Shown here: positions 19,356 through 32,949 of the stretch, one piece after another | Layout: the number at the start of each line of letters is the position of its first letter | Position numbering within the stretch: position 1 is the stretch's first letter | Assembly (NCBI GenBank): GCA_003313425.1 | Contig: NHZP01000027.1 | Coordinates: forward strand, 62,001-126,000 | Source: Pseudopyrenochaeta lycopersici | Lineage: Eukaryota > Ascomycota > Dothideomycetes > Pleosporales > Pseudopyrenochaetaceae | Length of the DNA stretch: 64,000 nt | Direction of reading: 5' to 3' | The notes under the pieces: generated by a model | The model's input: only the letters and a program-made list of their open reading frames with translations | Databases searched by the model: none | Told to the model about the DNA's origin: nothing | Made by a program: the position numbers and the translations under genes

Positions 19356-22300
19356 ATGTCTAGAAATCCGTCTGGACGTGGACGGGGTCGAGGGAGAGGC
19401 CGCGGTGATGAAGGGATACCCTTCCACCATAGAGGGGGGGGAACAGGCCCTCGCGGGAATTTTGGCGCACCACAAGGAGACAGAGGAAGAGGTCGTGGAG
19501 ACTTTGGTGCCCCGCGAGGAGACCGAGGGAGAGGTCGTGGGGATTATGGTGCACCACGAGGAGGGGGAAGAGGTCGCGGAGGACCACCTATGGAGGTTGA
19601 GGTCTTCAGGCAAGTCTAAGGTGATGCATGATGTAGGTGCCTCCCAATACTGATGAAGCGTACACTCGTAGGCAAGGCGATGGGCAGCTTCCAGTCCCTG
19701 ATAAGGGAGTTGAGCGAATCGAAAACAGATCTGCAGTAGAAGCGAAGAAAAAGAAGCCCACCGAAACAAATCCGCAAAGGCCAGGTTATGGAACTGCTGG
19801 GCGGCAAGTTATACTCTGGACTAATTACTTCAACCTCTATTCGCAGAAAGATCTGGAGCTTTATCGCTATAGTGTTGCTATTACAGCGGACAGTAAAGGT
19901 AGAGTGCCGGTAGGCAAGAAGGCCAAGAGAATTGTCCAGCTTCTCTTGGAAGAGCACTTCCTCCCTCACGGACACAACATCGCAACAGATTTCAAGTCAA
20001 ACCTCATTTCTCGACATGAGGTTGAACTTGGAAAAGACGAGTATCTCGTCACTTATAGGCCAGAGAAAGAAGACAACCCAACCCCAAACGCACCGCAGCA
20101 CCGTTGTCGTGTCCAATTCACCGGGTCGCTGACGCTCTCCGAGTTAATCAACCACTTGACCTCAACGCAAGCCGGTTTGATGTTCGGTTCTCAAGACGAA
20201 ATCATCCAAGCCATGAACATCGTACTCGGTCACCATCCGAAAGCCCAACCTACGGTGGCAACGATCGGAGCGAACCGACACTTCGACATAGATGCTGGCG
20301 CACTAGAGAGAATGAGCCTCGGCGCCGGCTTACAAGTAATTCGAGGGTTTTTCATGAGCGTCCGAGCCGCAACCGCCCGCGTCCTCGTCAATGTGCAAGT
20401 CAAGAACATGGCGTTCTATGAGGAAGGACCTCTTGATAAGGTCATGATGGCCTTCATGTCAGCCAATGGTCCCAATATGGTCAATCTACTAAAATTCGTA
20501 AAGAAACTGTCCATTGACGTGACACATATCAAACGGACGAATAGCCGAGGTCAGCGTATCTCTAGAATCAAGACAGTTCAGGGTTTCGCAACAAAAGATG
20601 ATGGCCGCGGACAGGCACATTCCCCAATAGTGTCAGGATTCGGGGCTGGCGCAAAGGAAGTACAATTCTTCCTAGATAACACCCCCGGTTCTTCCGCAAG
20701 CACATCTACGTCTGCAGGAGGTAGAGGTGGAGGTGGAAAGAAGGGTAAGAAAAACATTAAAGCCGGTCCGGCGCCGCCATCTACCGGAAGGTATATCAGC
20801 GTTTTTGACTTTTTCAAAGAGAGTAAGTTTATGATACTTTTGGGAATATGTCACCATTGCTAATGGTACTAGCGTACAATATTGTAGTCAAGGACCCGAC
20901 GTTACCGGTCATAAACGTCGGAACAAAAGACAATCCTTCATATCTACCGGTCGATGTGTGCGACGTGAGAGCCGGGCAGCCTGCAGGGACAAAATTGAGC
21001 AGTTCGCAGACGCAGCAAATGATTCGTTTTGCTGTACGGCGGCCTCTCCAGAACGCTCAATCCATTGTTACTTCTGGCGGCAGATTGCTGGGATTCGAAC
21101 CAACGAATCCGACATTGGTGCGCACAATCTAAGTTAAGATCAGCACACACTAACACCTACGTAGAATGCCTTTGATATCAACGCACCACCGAAATTGATC
21201 AATGTCCCTGGCCGCGTGTTGAGCGTCCCGGCAGTCAAATATTCCGGGGCGAACACGGCAGTACCGAGGTTTGGGAGCTGGAACATGCAATTAATGAAGT
21301 TTGTCACAAAGTCAGATTTGCCCGCGTGGACATATCTACGCATTTCTTTGGGTGGACGTAGCTCATGGCGATCCGACCAGGATTTTATCTTCAAACTCAA
21401 CGAATTGCAAGACAAACTCAGAGAGCTTGGAATATCGGTTAACAACTACATGCAAGGCATGCACATCTCTCCAAATGCTCAACAGGTGGAGTCAGAGATC
21501 GACCACTGGATCCATCGGTTTGCCATCAACCCGAACCGGCCGAAATTGATTCTGGTAATCATCCCGGACGCAGTGATGACTCCGGTCTACAACCGCGTAA
21601 AATACATGTGCGACGTGAAAGAAGGTATCCTGAATGTCTGTGTTCTTGAGTCGAAGTTTTCTAGAGCAAATGCGCAGTATCTGGCCAACGTTGGACTGAA
21701 GTTCAATCTGAAACTAGGTGGTCGGAACCACTCGCTCGATCCTTCAAAATTAGGATTTATCGCACAAAGGAAAACCATGGTCGTCGGAATTGATGTCACT
21801 CATCCCTCTCCAGGGTCTTCATCGAAAGCTCCAAGTGTCGCTGGTATAGTCGCCTCAGTTGATGAGTGGCTTGGACAATGGCCAGCCGAAATCCGCATCC
21901 AGCCTGCTCGTCAAGAAATGGTTGATGGTTTGGAGGCAATGTTCAAGTCACGTCTCCTACTCTGGAGGGACAGAAACAAAACGCTACCAGAAAACATTCT
22001 CGTGTACAGAGACGGCGTGTCAGAAGGTCAATACAACATTGTTTTAGACCAGGAACTCCCCTGTCTCCGTGCTGCATGTAAAACGGTGTATTCTGCTCCG
22101 GAAATCAAGGCTAGCAAGCCACGCATAACTATCATCATTGTCGGGAAGCGGCACAACACACGTTTCTATCCCACCAAAAAGGAAGAAGCGGATCGAGGAG
22201 GTAACCCAATAAATGGCACCGTTGTTGATCGTGGCGTTACTGAAGCTCGCAACTGGGATTTTTTCCTCCAAGCGCACGCCGCGATCCAAGGCACCGCCCG

Positions 22301-22640
22301 ACCGGCCCATTACTATGTCATTTACGACCAAATCTTCCGAGACATCAAAGTACCAGCGCAATTCTCAACTGCTGCGGATGCCCTCGAGGATCTGACGCAT
22401 AACATGTGTTATCTCTTCGGAAGGGCAACCAAAGCTGTGAGTATCTGTCCTCCAGCGTACTATGCTGATCTGGTATGTACGAGAGCTCGGTGTTACTTGA
22501 GTGGATTGTTTGATCCTTCGCCGTTATCAAGTCCCGATACGAGCTCGGTGGGAACGGGCTTCGGAGGTGCGTCTCAAACTCCAGACTCTAGCCTGGTGAC
22601 AATTCACCCCAACGTGAAGAATGCTATGTTCTACGTGTAA
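19356..22640 (+). CDS. Argonaute (QDE-2-like) with intact slicer residues
   Basis: Four exons: 19356-about 19595, 19637-20822, 20873-21117 and 21165-22640. The N-terminus is a Gly/Arg-rich RGG-type tail (GRGRGRGRG, RGRGDFGAPRGD) as in fungal QDE-2 proteins. Exon 2 carries the N and linker domains (KKPTETNPQRPGYGTAGRQ). PAZ spans exons 2-3 (VFDFFKE joined to TYNIVVKDPTLPVINVG, YLPVDVCDV). Exon 4 has MID and PIWI. The catalytic tetrad is visible: Asp in VGIDVTHPSPGS, Glu in PARQEMVDGLE, Asp in YRDGVSEGQY, and Asp in PPAYYADLVCTRAR. The last position is Asp rather than the His of animal AGO2, as in budding-yeast Argonautes. KRHNTRFYP and THNMCYLFGRATKAVS are also intact. It would load small RNAs made by Dicer and cleave target RNA. 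The first intron is only 35-41 bases. Same strand as the next gene, 758 bp away. Confidence 0.93.
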
Positions 22641-23398
22641 AAGTTGCGGTCTGACTGTCTTGGCTGATGGAGTACGGGAACAAATGAAGCTTCTGAGCAA
22701 AAATTTGGGTTGGGTAGAGCAATTAGATAAATTGTGTTTTCGTTCTTGTCCATTCTCCTCTTCCGAATAGTTAGGAGGATTACTCTGCCAACAGAAGGGG
22801 GGCATTGATAGTGTCGAACTGGGCCTTTGGATTAGCGCTCGGTTTTGGGACTGTTTGCGATGCAAGGGATGTCGCCCGCCTGAAATATCGACAAGGTAAA
22901 AATTAGTGTGTTTCGCTGCCTACGCAAACATGTGTCAATGAATGAATTTCTTTATCATCAAATATCTCACTACCCATTTCCTATCAAATTCTCGGTTGGC
23001 GGGCTTGAGGATGTTGACATGCGATGTAGCCTTGTGCGTGCCATTGGGTCGATGGTAGCCATTGTTCAATGGTCCAGGTGCGCATGGATTTGTTTTATCG
23101 CAAAGTAAGTTACATTTTATTTGCAATGCATATTGGTCATATTTGTTATAGGTAGATGTAGCCATTCCGCAGTTCGAGCGGATGGTTCTCTCTGTATCAA
23201 CGAATGAACTGTCCATCGCAGAGGCGGGGTAGGTACTTGCTCCCTTGCCTTGACAAGCACGTTTCAGCTCGAGAAGCATGGATTGTTTCTTGCTCTCCTC
23301 AACACATTATTTGGGCAGGCTTGTTGTCTATAAATCCTCGCTCCAAGATTACACATGTGCACGCATATCGCCTCGCTAGGGTGAGAGATCACGACAAA
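22641..23398. other. Argonaute / ZNFX1-like intergenic region
   Basis: 758 bp between the Argonaute stop and the next start. No separate gene recognised. The frame of the downstream gene stays open upstream from 23204, so an earlier start cannot be fully excluded. Confidence 0.5.
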
Positions 23399-26300
23399 AT
23401 GCCAGGCCAGAAGAGCTCCCCGCGGAGCATCAGGCTGCGAACACTCTTCGCCGCCGTGATCAAAGGCGAGAAGACCATCGACGACAGGAATGCCGGGTTG
23501 TTCCTCGAAGCAGTCTGTGACCAAGATAATAAGGCCTTATGCGTCCAGAAGATTCAAGCGAGTGATCATGGGCGTGTTGCTTTTCAAACAGCTCTCAGCT
23601 CGAGTACCGAGCTTTCCTTCCTCCAAGAATCTGTCACGGCAGTCTTTCGTTATCTTTCAGCCATGGAGCTGAAGACGCTATGTGGCGGAACAGTCTTACA
23701 ACAATTGGTAACGAGCTTTGTAGAAGCAGAGCTAGCCTGGGATGCGTTTACGGCTGCGTTCAAATCTGGTCAACTGACTGGAAACGGGGAAGAAGCCTTC
23801 TCCTTCCTCTTGCTGGAACTTCTCTCTCTACCGAAGGAGAAAGCTACTGCATTTGTGCAGCTTGCACAGGAAGATACCATCAAGAAGAGGCTCTTGGAGT
23901 CGAGGAAACAGGAAGTGCGCCTACGGGCTCAAAGAATTGCGCACGTTGTTGAAAATTTGAGCGCAGGACATTCGAATCGATCGACCGGGCCCGACGGACC
24001 GGGCGGACGCCACGACAACGATTTCGCCGAGTTCAACAAGATTGCAATCCTTCCGACTGCTGATGAGCTTTCAGCAAAGGATCCTTACCTCCCACGAGCT
24101 CACGAGACGAGCGTTCTCGCGCTTCGACGAGATGGACTTGCCTTTCATCTTGACGCCCAGTTTCGTCTGCTCCGCGAGGATATGGTGCGTGACATGAGGG
24201 AGGAGATACAAATGGTACAGAACATACAGAAAGGACAGCGGAGGGCATTCTCAATTGAGCATCTCTCTCTGGCCGGAGTGCATTGTGATGGGCGAAACCC
24301 GTGGGCCTTGCAATTCCAGTGCATGAACGACCTCGCGCAGCTTCCAAAGAAGAGTGAGGCGGCTCGACGGCAGTTTCTTGCGGACAACCCGAAATTCTTG
24401 AAGCATGAGTCATTAGCCTGTGTCATTGCTGATGACGAGGTCACCACGCTGGGTACCTTGATCCGTGAAGAGGATCTTCTTGTGATGAAGCCTCCAATTC
24501 TTTGTTTACAGATTCCAGAGGCCAATTTAGTAAGATCGCTGCGCTGTATCAAGGCAGCAAAGGTCGTCAAACTCGTGCAGTTGAGTACTGCTTTATTCTC
24601 ATACGCACCTATCCTGAAGCAGCTGAAAGAGATGAAAGAACTGCCTTTCGAGGACGAAATCCTTCGCTGGAACGCAGAGTCGAAACCCTACCCTCCCGTA
24701 TATATGCTCTCCCCTGATATCATGGCGTTAATTAGAGATTTGCTCCGAGACCCTTTCCTTGATATCCAAGATCAGCTCAACCTTCCCAACGTCACAAAGT
24801 TGGATAAGTCACAGGCTACATGTTTCATCACGGGAATGCTTAGTAGACTGAGTATCATTCAAGGACCACCAGGTGGATAATATCCTAATAGCTGATGGAT
24901 ACTTTCTCTAACGGCAAGCAGGGACAGGAAAGTCATTCATGGGCGCGTTGCTTGTAAAAGCTATTTTCTGCCACTCTAACGAAACAATTTTGATCCTGAC
25001 CTACAAGCACCATGCTCTGGATCAGTTCATCGAAGATCTAGTCAAATTGGGTATTCCAAGGAGTGAAATGGTTCGTTTAGGATCGCCGAAGAAGGCTGCT
25101 CAATCCGTCCGAGACCTCTCAATGAAAGATGCTGCAATTCAACTGCGGCTGACACGAGAACAATGTGATATCCTCGATTGGATCAGGAGAAAAGCTCAGG
25201 ATGAAGGAGAAGGATTGCAGGAGGCGTTCTCAAGCCTAGATCAGCAAGCCCCTTCAAAAGCCGACATTCTGGAGTATCTTGAATTTCTTGACGAAGGACC
25301 ACCATTCTTTTCAGCTTTTCAAGTTCCCACACAACAGGATGGATCCATTCACGTGGGAAAGAAAGGAAAAGCTATTGATAGTACGTTCTACCTGCTGGAC
25401 CGGTGGTGTCGAGGAAAGGATGCGACACCATTCAGGAGGGTAGCGCAGAAGTATCCGGAGGTGTGGAATATAAAGGCCACTGACCGAAATCAACTGCTAC
25501 GGGAATGGGAAGCCAACATCCTCACAGATAGACTGGACGCAGTTCGATTAGCTGGTCATGGTTACAACGAGGAACTCGAGCAGATCGCATCCATATACAT
25601 GGAGAGAGAACTCACTGTCCTTCGATCAAAGCGTATCATCGCTTGCACGACTACAGCTGCAGCAAAATATGTGCGAATGTTGAGTTCCATACGTCCGGGC
25701 GTTGTTCTTGCGGAAGAGGCGGGAGAGATACTGGAGAGTCACATTTTGACCGCACTTGCTCCCGATACGAAACAGCTCATTTTAATCGGAGACCACAAAC
25801 AACTTCGGCCGAAAGTGAACCACGCCCTTAGCGTAGAGAAAAATGATGGGTACGATCTTAATCGATCTCTTTTTAAACGACTTGTGCTTCGCAAGTACCC
25901 GCATAACACTCTACTCCAGCAACACCGCATGCGACCTGAGTTGGCCCACTTCGTGAGAGAATTGACATACCCGAACCTTGTTGACGCCAATAGTACAAAG
26001 AATCGATCAAATATCAAAGGCCTCCAAGACAACATCATCTTCCTAAACCACACACACAAGGAGGAACAAATGCAAAACGTACGAGATTGGAAAGATGGAT
26101 CGTCTCCTTCTACCAAGAGAAATCTGTTTGAGATACGCATGGCCATCAAATGTTTGCGTTATCTCAGCCAGCAGGAAATCTCCATGCCGACTGACAAAAT
26201 TGCCATCATAACGCCTTACCTCGGTCAACTCCACCTCCTGAGAGATGAGCTCAGTAAAGATAATGATCCGGTGTTGAACGATCTTGACTCGCACGACTTG

Positions 26301-29300
26301 GTCCGAGCTGGCTTGATGCCTTCTGGAAGAGCGCAAGTCAACAAACCGAAGATCAGGATATCTACGATCGGTAGGCTCACAATGGCACCGCCTAGTTTGA
26401 ATAAACTAACAAGCCACAGATAACTTCCAGGGTGAAGAGAGCGAGATTGTTATTGTCTCACTTACTCGAAGCAGCAACGATGGAGATATAGGCTTCATGT
26501 TCGCTTCAGAGCGGCTCAACGTGCTCCTCTCCCGGGCTAGAAACGGTCTTATCCTCATTGGTAACGCAGACACATTCATGAGCTCTAGAAAGGGCGGACA
26601 ATTGTGGAAGCAATTTATTGACATGCTCAAAGCCAAGAACCACATCTACGACGGATTGCCGGTCAGATGCGAACAGCATCCTTCGCGCCTTGCTATCCTG
26701 CGTTCCCCGGAAGACTTTGACCGAACATGCCCGGATGGTGGGTGCAAAGAGCTTTGGTACGCTTTATGCATTGCAAATACTTCCTTGCTAACTTGCCGCA
26801 CAGTGGGGCGCTCCTAAAATGTGGCGTACATCAGTGCCCGAGAAGCTGCCATTATCGTGACGATCATTCGAACATGAGCTGTAAAAAGATCGTCGACACT
26901 AAATGTCCAAAGGGACATTTACAGAAGGAGAAATGTGGTGAGATTCAGCGGACAAAATGCAAACAGTGTCATATTGAAGACGAACGCGATGACAAGATCT
27001 TAAGAAGAGACATGGAGCTGCAGGACCAACGATTGCGGGCTCAAATCAAGCATGACATGGACATTGCAGAGCTTGATATGCAGATACGGAAGACGAGAGA
27101 GGAGGCCGAGGACGCGAAGACTGCGCAGGAAAGAGCACATGCACTGTTGCAGAAGAAGCACGACTTGGAAGCTGTTCAACTTCAGGCATCGAAGCAGGCT
27201 TCGCAAACAACTTCCAAGGCTACGAGTTCTTCAACAGCAAGCTCACAACCTACAAGGCCTTCCCCAACTACAAAGAATTCCGCTACTGAGAAGAATTGTA
27301 AAGTCCCAAAGCAGCCGGGTACACAGAGCTCGGCTCCTTCGGCATCATCTTCTCCGACACTAATCGTTCACAAAGTGGGCCCCTCGGAGCTGGAATGGGA
27401 GCGGCAAAAGAGGGTGGATGGAGCGAGGAATGCTGCAATTGATGACTTGATGGCGCTCACCGGATTAGAAGAAGTCAAGGAGAAATTCCTCGATATCAAG
27501 GCGAAGATTGAGACAGTTGAAAGACAACAGATTGATATGAAGAAAGAACGCATGGGAATGGTGATGCTCGGCAATCCCGGCACAGGTATGTTACAATGGA
27601 TGTCGAATGCTCTTACTGACAAGTAGTAGGCAAGACGACCGTGGCGCGCATATATGCGCGATTTCTTGCCTCTGTGAAGGCGTTACCGGGGAGTGAGTTT
27701 GTGGAGATCACAGGCTCTGGACTTGCCAATGAAGGCGTTGCTGGCGCGAAGAAGATGATCGATGGGCTCGTGAAGGCTGGTGGCGGCGTCTTCTTCATCG
27801 ATGAAGCGTATCAGCTTGCGTCCGGAAACAACTTTGGGGGAAAGAGTGTACTTGATTTCATCTTGGCAGAAATTGAAGAGCGAAGGGGGACCATTTCCTT
27901 CATCCTTGCGGGATACGTGAAAGAGATGGAGAAGTTCTTCGAACATAATCACGGGTTCAACAGTCGAATGCCTGATAGACTTACTTTCGCTGATTACTCT
28001 GACCAAGAACTACTGACCATGCTGAACGCTATGATCAAGAAGAAGTATAACGACCGGGCCACTCTTGAAGATGGTGGTTATGGCTTGTACGCAAGGATAC
28101 TGATCAAACGTCTTGGAAGAAGGCGAGGCACGGAGGGATATGGGAATGCGCGTGCTTTGGAGAACGAATGGGCCCGCGTTACGGAGCGCCAAGCTTCCAG
28201 GCTAAGAAAGGGGCGTGTCGCTGGAGGTTCACCGGACGACTTGTTGTTCATGAAAGAAGATCTTATAGGGCTAGAACCCCGCGGAGCAGTAAGAGACAGT
28301 GCTGCATGGAAAGAGCTTCAATCTTTGGTAGGACTGGAAAAGGTCAAAAATTCAGTGAAGGCACTCGTTGATGCCATTCAACGGAACTATCACAGGGAGC
28401 TGAAAGAACTAGAGCCACTTGGGTTTACACTTCATCGTGTATTTCTTGGTTCTCCCGGCACAGGGAAAACAACGGTCGCCAAGCTATACGGCTCTATATT
28501 GGCGGATATGGGTTTACTCTCAAAACAAGAAGGTACCTTACCGTGCAACTTCACCGCACAGTTAAATGCTGACTATTGAGTATAGTCGTCTTCAAAAATC
28601 CTTCTGATTTTATAGGATCGGTAGTAGGAGGATCGGAGGAAAATACGAAAAAGATCCTGAAAGCTGCAGCAGGAAAGGTACTCGTAATCGATGAAGCCTA
28701 CGGACTTGATGCTGGTGGGAGGGTTGGCGGTGGTCAAAAGGATCCTTTCAAGACTGCCGTCATTGACACCATCGTTGCTGAGGTGCAAAACACTCCAGGC
28801 GAAGACTTATGTGTTCTCCTACTGGGTTACCAGGAACAAATGGAGGACATGATGAACCACTCGAATCCGGGTTTTGCGAGGCGGTTCAGACTTTCTGACG
28901 CGTTTTATTTCGATGACTTCAGCGATGCAGATTTGATGCGTGTACTTGATTACAAGCTCAAAAAGCAAGGATTGAAGGCAACGGAGGATGCGAAGCGAGT
29001 TGCGATCGAGGTCCTAGCCCGAGAACGAGATCGGCCCAACTTTGGCAATGCTGGAGCTGTTGAGAACATCATCTCTCGCGCAAAAGAACTCGAACAGAAG
29101 CGAACTTCTGCCGATGGGTCAGACAGAATTGATCCGGACATCACTTTCTTGCCTCAAGATTTTGATGAAAACCATGACAGAGCAAGTGGTGCTGACTTCA
29201 ATTGCAGAGATTTGTTTGCCGATATTGTTGGATGTGAGGGACTCCTTGTCCAGCTCGAGAAATATCAACAAATCGCCAAGAACATGAAAGCTCATGGGAA

Positions 29301-30733
29301 AGACCCTAGATCTCAGGTTCCGTTCAACTTCCTCTTCAAGGGCCCTCCAGGTAACATAGACACTCCGCAAAGTTCATATCCAAGCCCTTTACTAACTCAA
29401 TATCTGGATAGGAACTGGAAAGACAACAGTTGCACGGAAGGTTAGCCAGCTGTACTATCACATGGGAATCCTTGGATCGAGCGATTGCACCGAGTGCTCT
29501 GCGTCTGAACTCATAGGCCAATATGTTGGACACACTGGGTTAAAGACGCGGGAAAAGTTGACTGAAGCCTTGGGTCGTGTCTTGTTCATTGACGAAGCAT
29601 ACTCTTTTTGCGACGGCGGGTTTGGCAAGGAAGCCATTAACGAACTGGTCGATTGTTTGACAAAAGAGAAATATATAGGAAAGATTGTCGTGATTCTTGC
29701 CGGTTATACTCATCAGATCGATGAGCTCTTACAGATCAATCCCGGCCTGTCGAGTCGCTTTCCCGAGGAAGTGGTCTTCGAGAATATGGACCCGAAGAAA
29801 TGCCTTGAGCTCTTGGAACGCGAGATCAAGAACCAGGAGATTATCATCACGCCCCCGATGGACCACATTTCGCCTGCTGAACGCCAGCAAATGCTTGATA
29901 TCTTTGTGGAGCTTTCCAAACTGCAGTCCTGGGGAAATGGTCGGGATGTGAAGAACCTCGCCAAGAATATCTGCTCCGACGCTTTTGCTGGTAACACATC
30001 ATCGGGGCTAAGAGTGAGCGCTGCCGACATGATACGACACCTAGAGCAGATGTACAAGTCGCAAAAGGCTAGGAACTCGGTCCGAAAAGATTCTCTGAGC
30101 CCCGACAGCGTATCTGGGCCTAATGATTTACCTACCCTCACTCAAGGCCCACCGAAGGCTCCTACGATAGCAACTTCCATGGCGTCGAAGACCAAATCGA
30201 CCGAGCCAGGCCCCTCTGACGAGGACGAGCCAGGTGCCAGACCTATCCTAACGAGCTCTACGAGATCCTCATCCCAACGTGACCCAGGAGTATGTGACGA
30301 GATATGGCAACAATTGCAGAGGAACATAGTAGAAGAGGCAGCTCTGAAAGAAGCCGAAGAGATGTTCCTCGCCGCCTTACAGCGCGAACACAGCGCCCAA
30401 ATAGAAGCCGAAGAAGCCCAGCTCGAAGAAATTCGACGCTTGGAAGAAGAGAAGCGTATCGCAGACGAAGAGCGCCGCAAGCAGATCGAAGAAGAGCTGC
30501 GAGAAGAGAAAAGGCGAATCGAGGCCGCATTGAAGGCGAAGAGGGATGCAGAGGAGAAGTTGCAAAGAGCTCGAGAAGAGGCAGAAAAGAAAAGGAGGAA
30601 AGAGTTGGCAATTCAGAAGAAGATTCGAGATATGGGAATTTGTCCAGCGGGGTTTAGATGGTATAAAGAAGGAAGTGGTTACCGCTGCGGTGGGGGATCT
30701 CATTATCTTAGCAATTCCCAGCTTGGAATTTGA
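23399..30733 (+). CDS. Giant ZNFX1-like SF1 helicase, NF-X1 finger and triple CbxX-type AAA protein
   Basis: Seven exons with GT...AG introns at 24873-24921, 26371-26419, 26757-26803, 27586-27629, 28533-28585 and 29351-29411, giving about 2,340 residues from MPGQKSSPRS. Module 1 is a UPF1-like helicase: IQGPPG joined to TGKSFMGALL, LTYKHHALDQF, VVLAEEAGEI, LIGDHKQLRPKV, LLQQHRMRPEL, STIDNFQGEESEIVIVSL and RLNVLLSRARNGL. Module 2 is an NF-X1 zinc finger (CGALLKCGVHQCPRSCHYR). A charged coiled coil follows. Then come three CbxX/SpoVK-type AAA domains with Walker A loops GNPGTGKTT, GSPGTGKTT and GPPGTGKTT and Walker B boxes FFIDEAY, LVIDEAY and LFIDEAY; each A loop is cut by or near an intron except the second. 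The C-terminus is a Glu/Arg coiled coil, then GICPAGFRWYKEGSGYRCGGGSHYL. Animal ZNFX1 is a dsRNA sensor and the nematode homologue works with Argonautes. Adjacency to Argonaute supports an RNA-silencing role (inference). Confidence 0.88.
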
Positions 30734-30774
30734 CATTGGAACGATCTGGGTCTGGAGGTTGCATTTGCTCGCAA

Positions 30775-31012
<238 letters not shown>

Positions 31013-32949
31013 GGGCTAATGCGCTCCAGAACTTTGTTAAACTTCCGTAGCATGGCACAAGACATAGTTGCAGAGACTGAGACTATGCTATGGCTAGGAG
31101 CTACTCTGGATTGCGAGGGCAAGTGACCGGTTCACAATTGCACTTCAGCGGCTAGTTAACGATATTACATTTACGCGGCGAGGGGTATCTTTTCTGAAAA
31201 TTATGGTCAGAACGAATCCGTTTTGAGAGTGCCCTGTGCGTTCTATAATGCAGGGGTCCAATCGATTTGCTTGCCTCGACATATCGATCAGAGATATGCA
31301 ACCCGCTCGAACTCGATGTAAACTTACAGAACTGGCAACTACATACGCTGCATAGCAAACGCATGCATATTACGGCACACACGCATCCCAATCGGGTTTA
31401 AAGTTGCCTCGCAGGTTTAGAACCTGCAATCAACAGCCCCTCCTTTCGCTACGTAATTATTGATTTCAGTCCGCTTCCATGTACGGCTATTGACCTTGTT
31501 AGCACCCACCCACATCGACTAACGTCTCCATTACTAACCCGAGTTATTCACCTGCCCGTGCCGAACTGAATGGCCACTCTCGTGTCCCGAAAGCAGGCTC
31601 TTCGGCAGGAAGTTAACGCAGAGGATTCGTCCCTAACTGTGAGCCGAATGCTGCACCTTCAACCCGGTTCACACGGGTGGTAAATTGCGGTTGACCTAGG
31701 TTACAAGTTGTTTTATGGCTAGATGCAAGTTGCGTAATCGTAGCACGAGAGAGTCGTTGGCGATTTCGAAATACTGTGTGATGCCTATCTCTGCTTCTTC
31801 ATGCAGCCATCGCTTTTCCTCGATCTGGCTTCAGCGTCATGCCCACGCTATCGCCCTTATTCTTGTAGCTGCTTCTTTTTTTGTAATCCTTAATGCGATA
31901 CCGCTCCCTCTGGCGGTGTAACACCGGACTCATTTCATTGCATTGTGCATCTGTGAACAGCCATAGCCACAAATGTGATTGACTTGACATTGCAGGGCAG
32001 CAAGCCAAGGCGAGCTGAGCGGATGCCCCCTCCGTTCAGTTTACTATTCTCCATAATCGAACATATATCACTACAGCTCGTTCATACTCCGTACGATACG
32101 AAGCCCTGTGTACTATCTAAGCAAGTTTCGCACGGGCTAGGAGCTCATCGCAAATTACCGACAACGGCCCCTTCATTTGAGCAGCCTCTAAGAATTGGGA
32201 TACAAGGACCACCCGAGTCCATTAAAAGCTTCTTCTGAACATATCGTGGTATAAGATGTGCTTTCTTACAGCCGGGAGGGCTAGAGTTCGCAAGACTTAC
32301 ACGCCAGACTTTGTAAAAGTAAGAAGCACGTAATATAATTGATGGTGCTCTGGAAGACGAAGAGCATTGGAAAAGATCGCAATTGTTGGAACAGTTCTTT
32401 CGCTTACTTGCACCTCTTCGGTCTTTGGCTTAGGCGCACTCCACTCTAGCACAGAACTCTTGCGTTTATGGCCACTTGTTACCCTGCTCTCGGCCGCTTT
32501 CTCATTTGGTCTTAGCTGCTGGACCGTAAGGTTAACGGAAATGGTGCTAGAAACCTGGAAGAGCTACTAAAGTAGCTCGCATTTTGATAAAGGATGAATC
32601 TATTTTCCTAGAGACAAGGATGATCTGGCTATATGACATATACAGTGTGCATTTTCACCAACTTCATTGTGTGAGCCACATAGAAGGATGAGAGGCAGAC
32701 TATCAACTATTTTAAAAGCGTAGCGAAATTCTATACGAGCAGCACTGCAGCACTTTAGATGATACGGACAATTATTTCTAGGTGGGAAGAATAGATTGAT
32801 GTAGGCCTTGCGCATATCCTGGACTCTTCTTTCGGTTTAGGCCAAACCGATGATGTATCCTCGACAGCGCTGGTGGTCAGTAGGTTAATCGACTATAAAT
32901 ATATATTTGCATCTAGTATCCTGATTGGTGGTTTTGGTGCACCATGTGT
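31013..32949. other. Convergent intergenic region, no gene seen
   Basis: About 1.9 kb between the two convergent genes. Several short open frames exist, including a hydrophobic one at 32367-32570 that starts at TTG; none has a recognisable motif. Confidence 0.45.

Noticed and set aside
32367..32570. Short hydrophobic open frame with two membrane-like segments
   Set aside because: Starts at TTG, has no recognised homologue or motif, and sits in a stretch without other coding signals.
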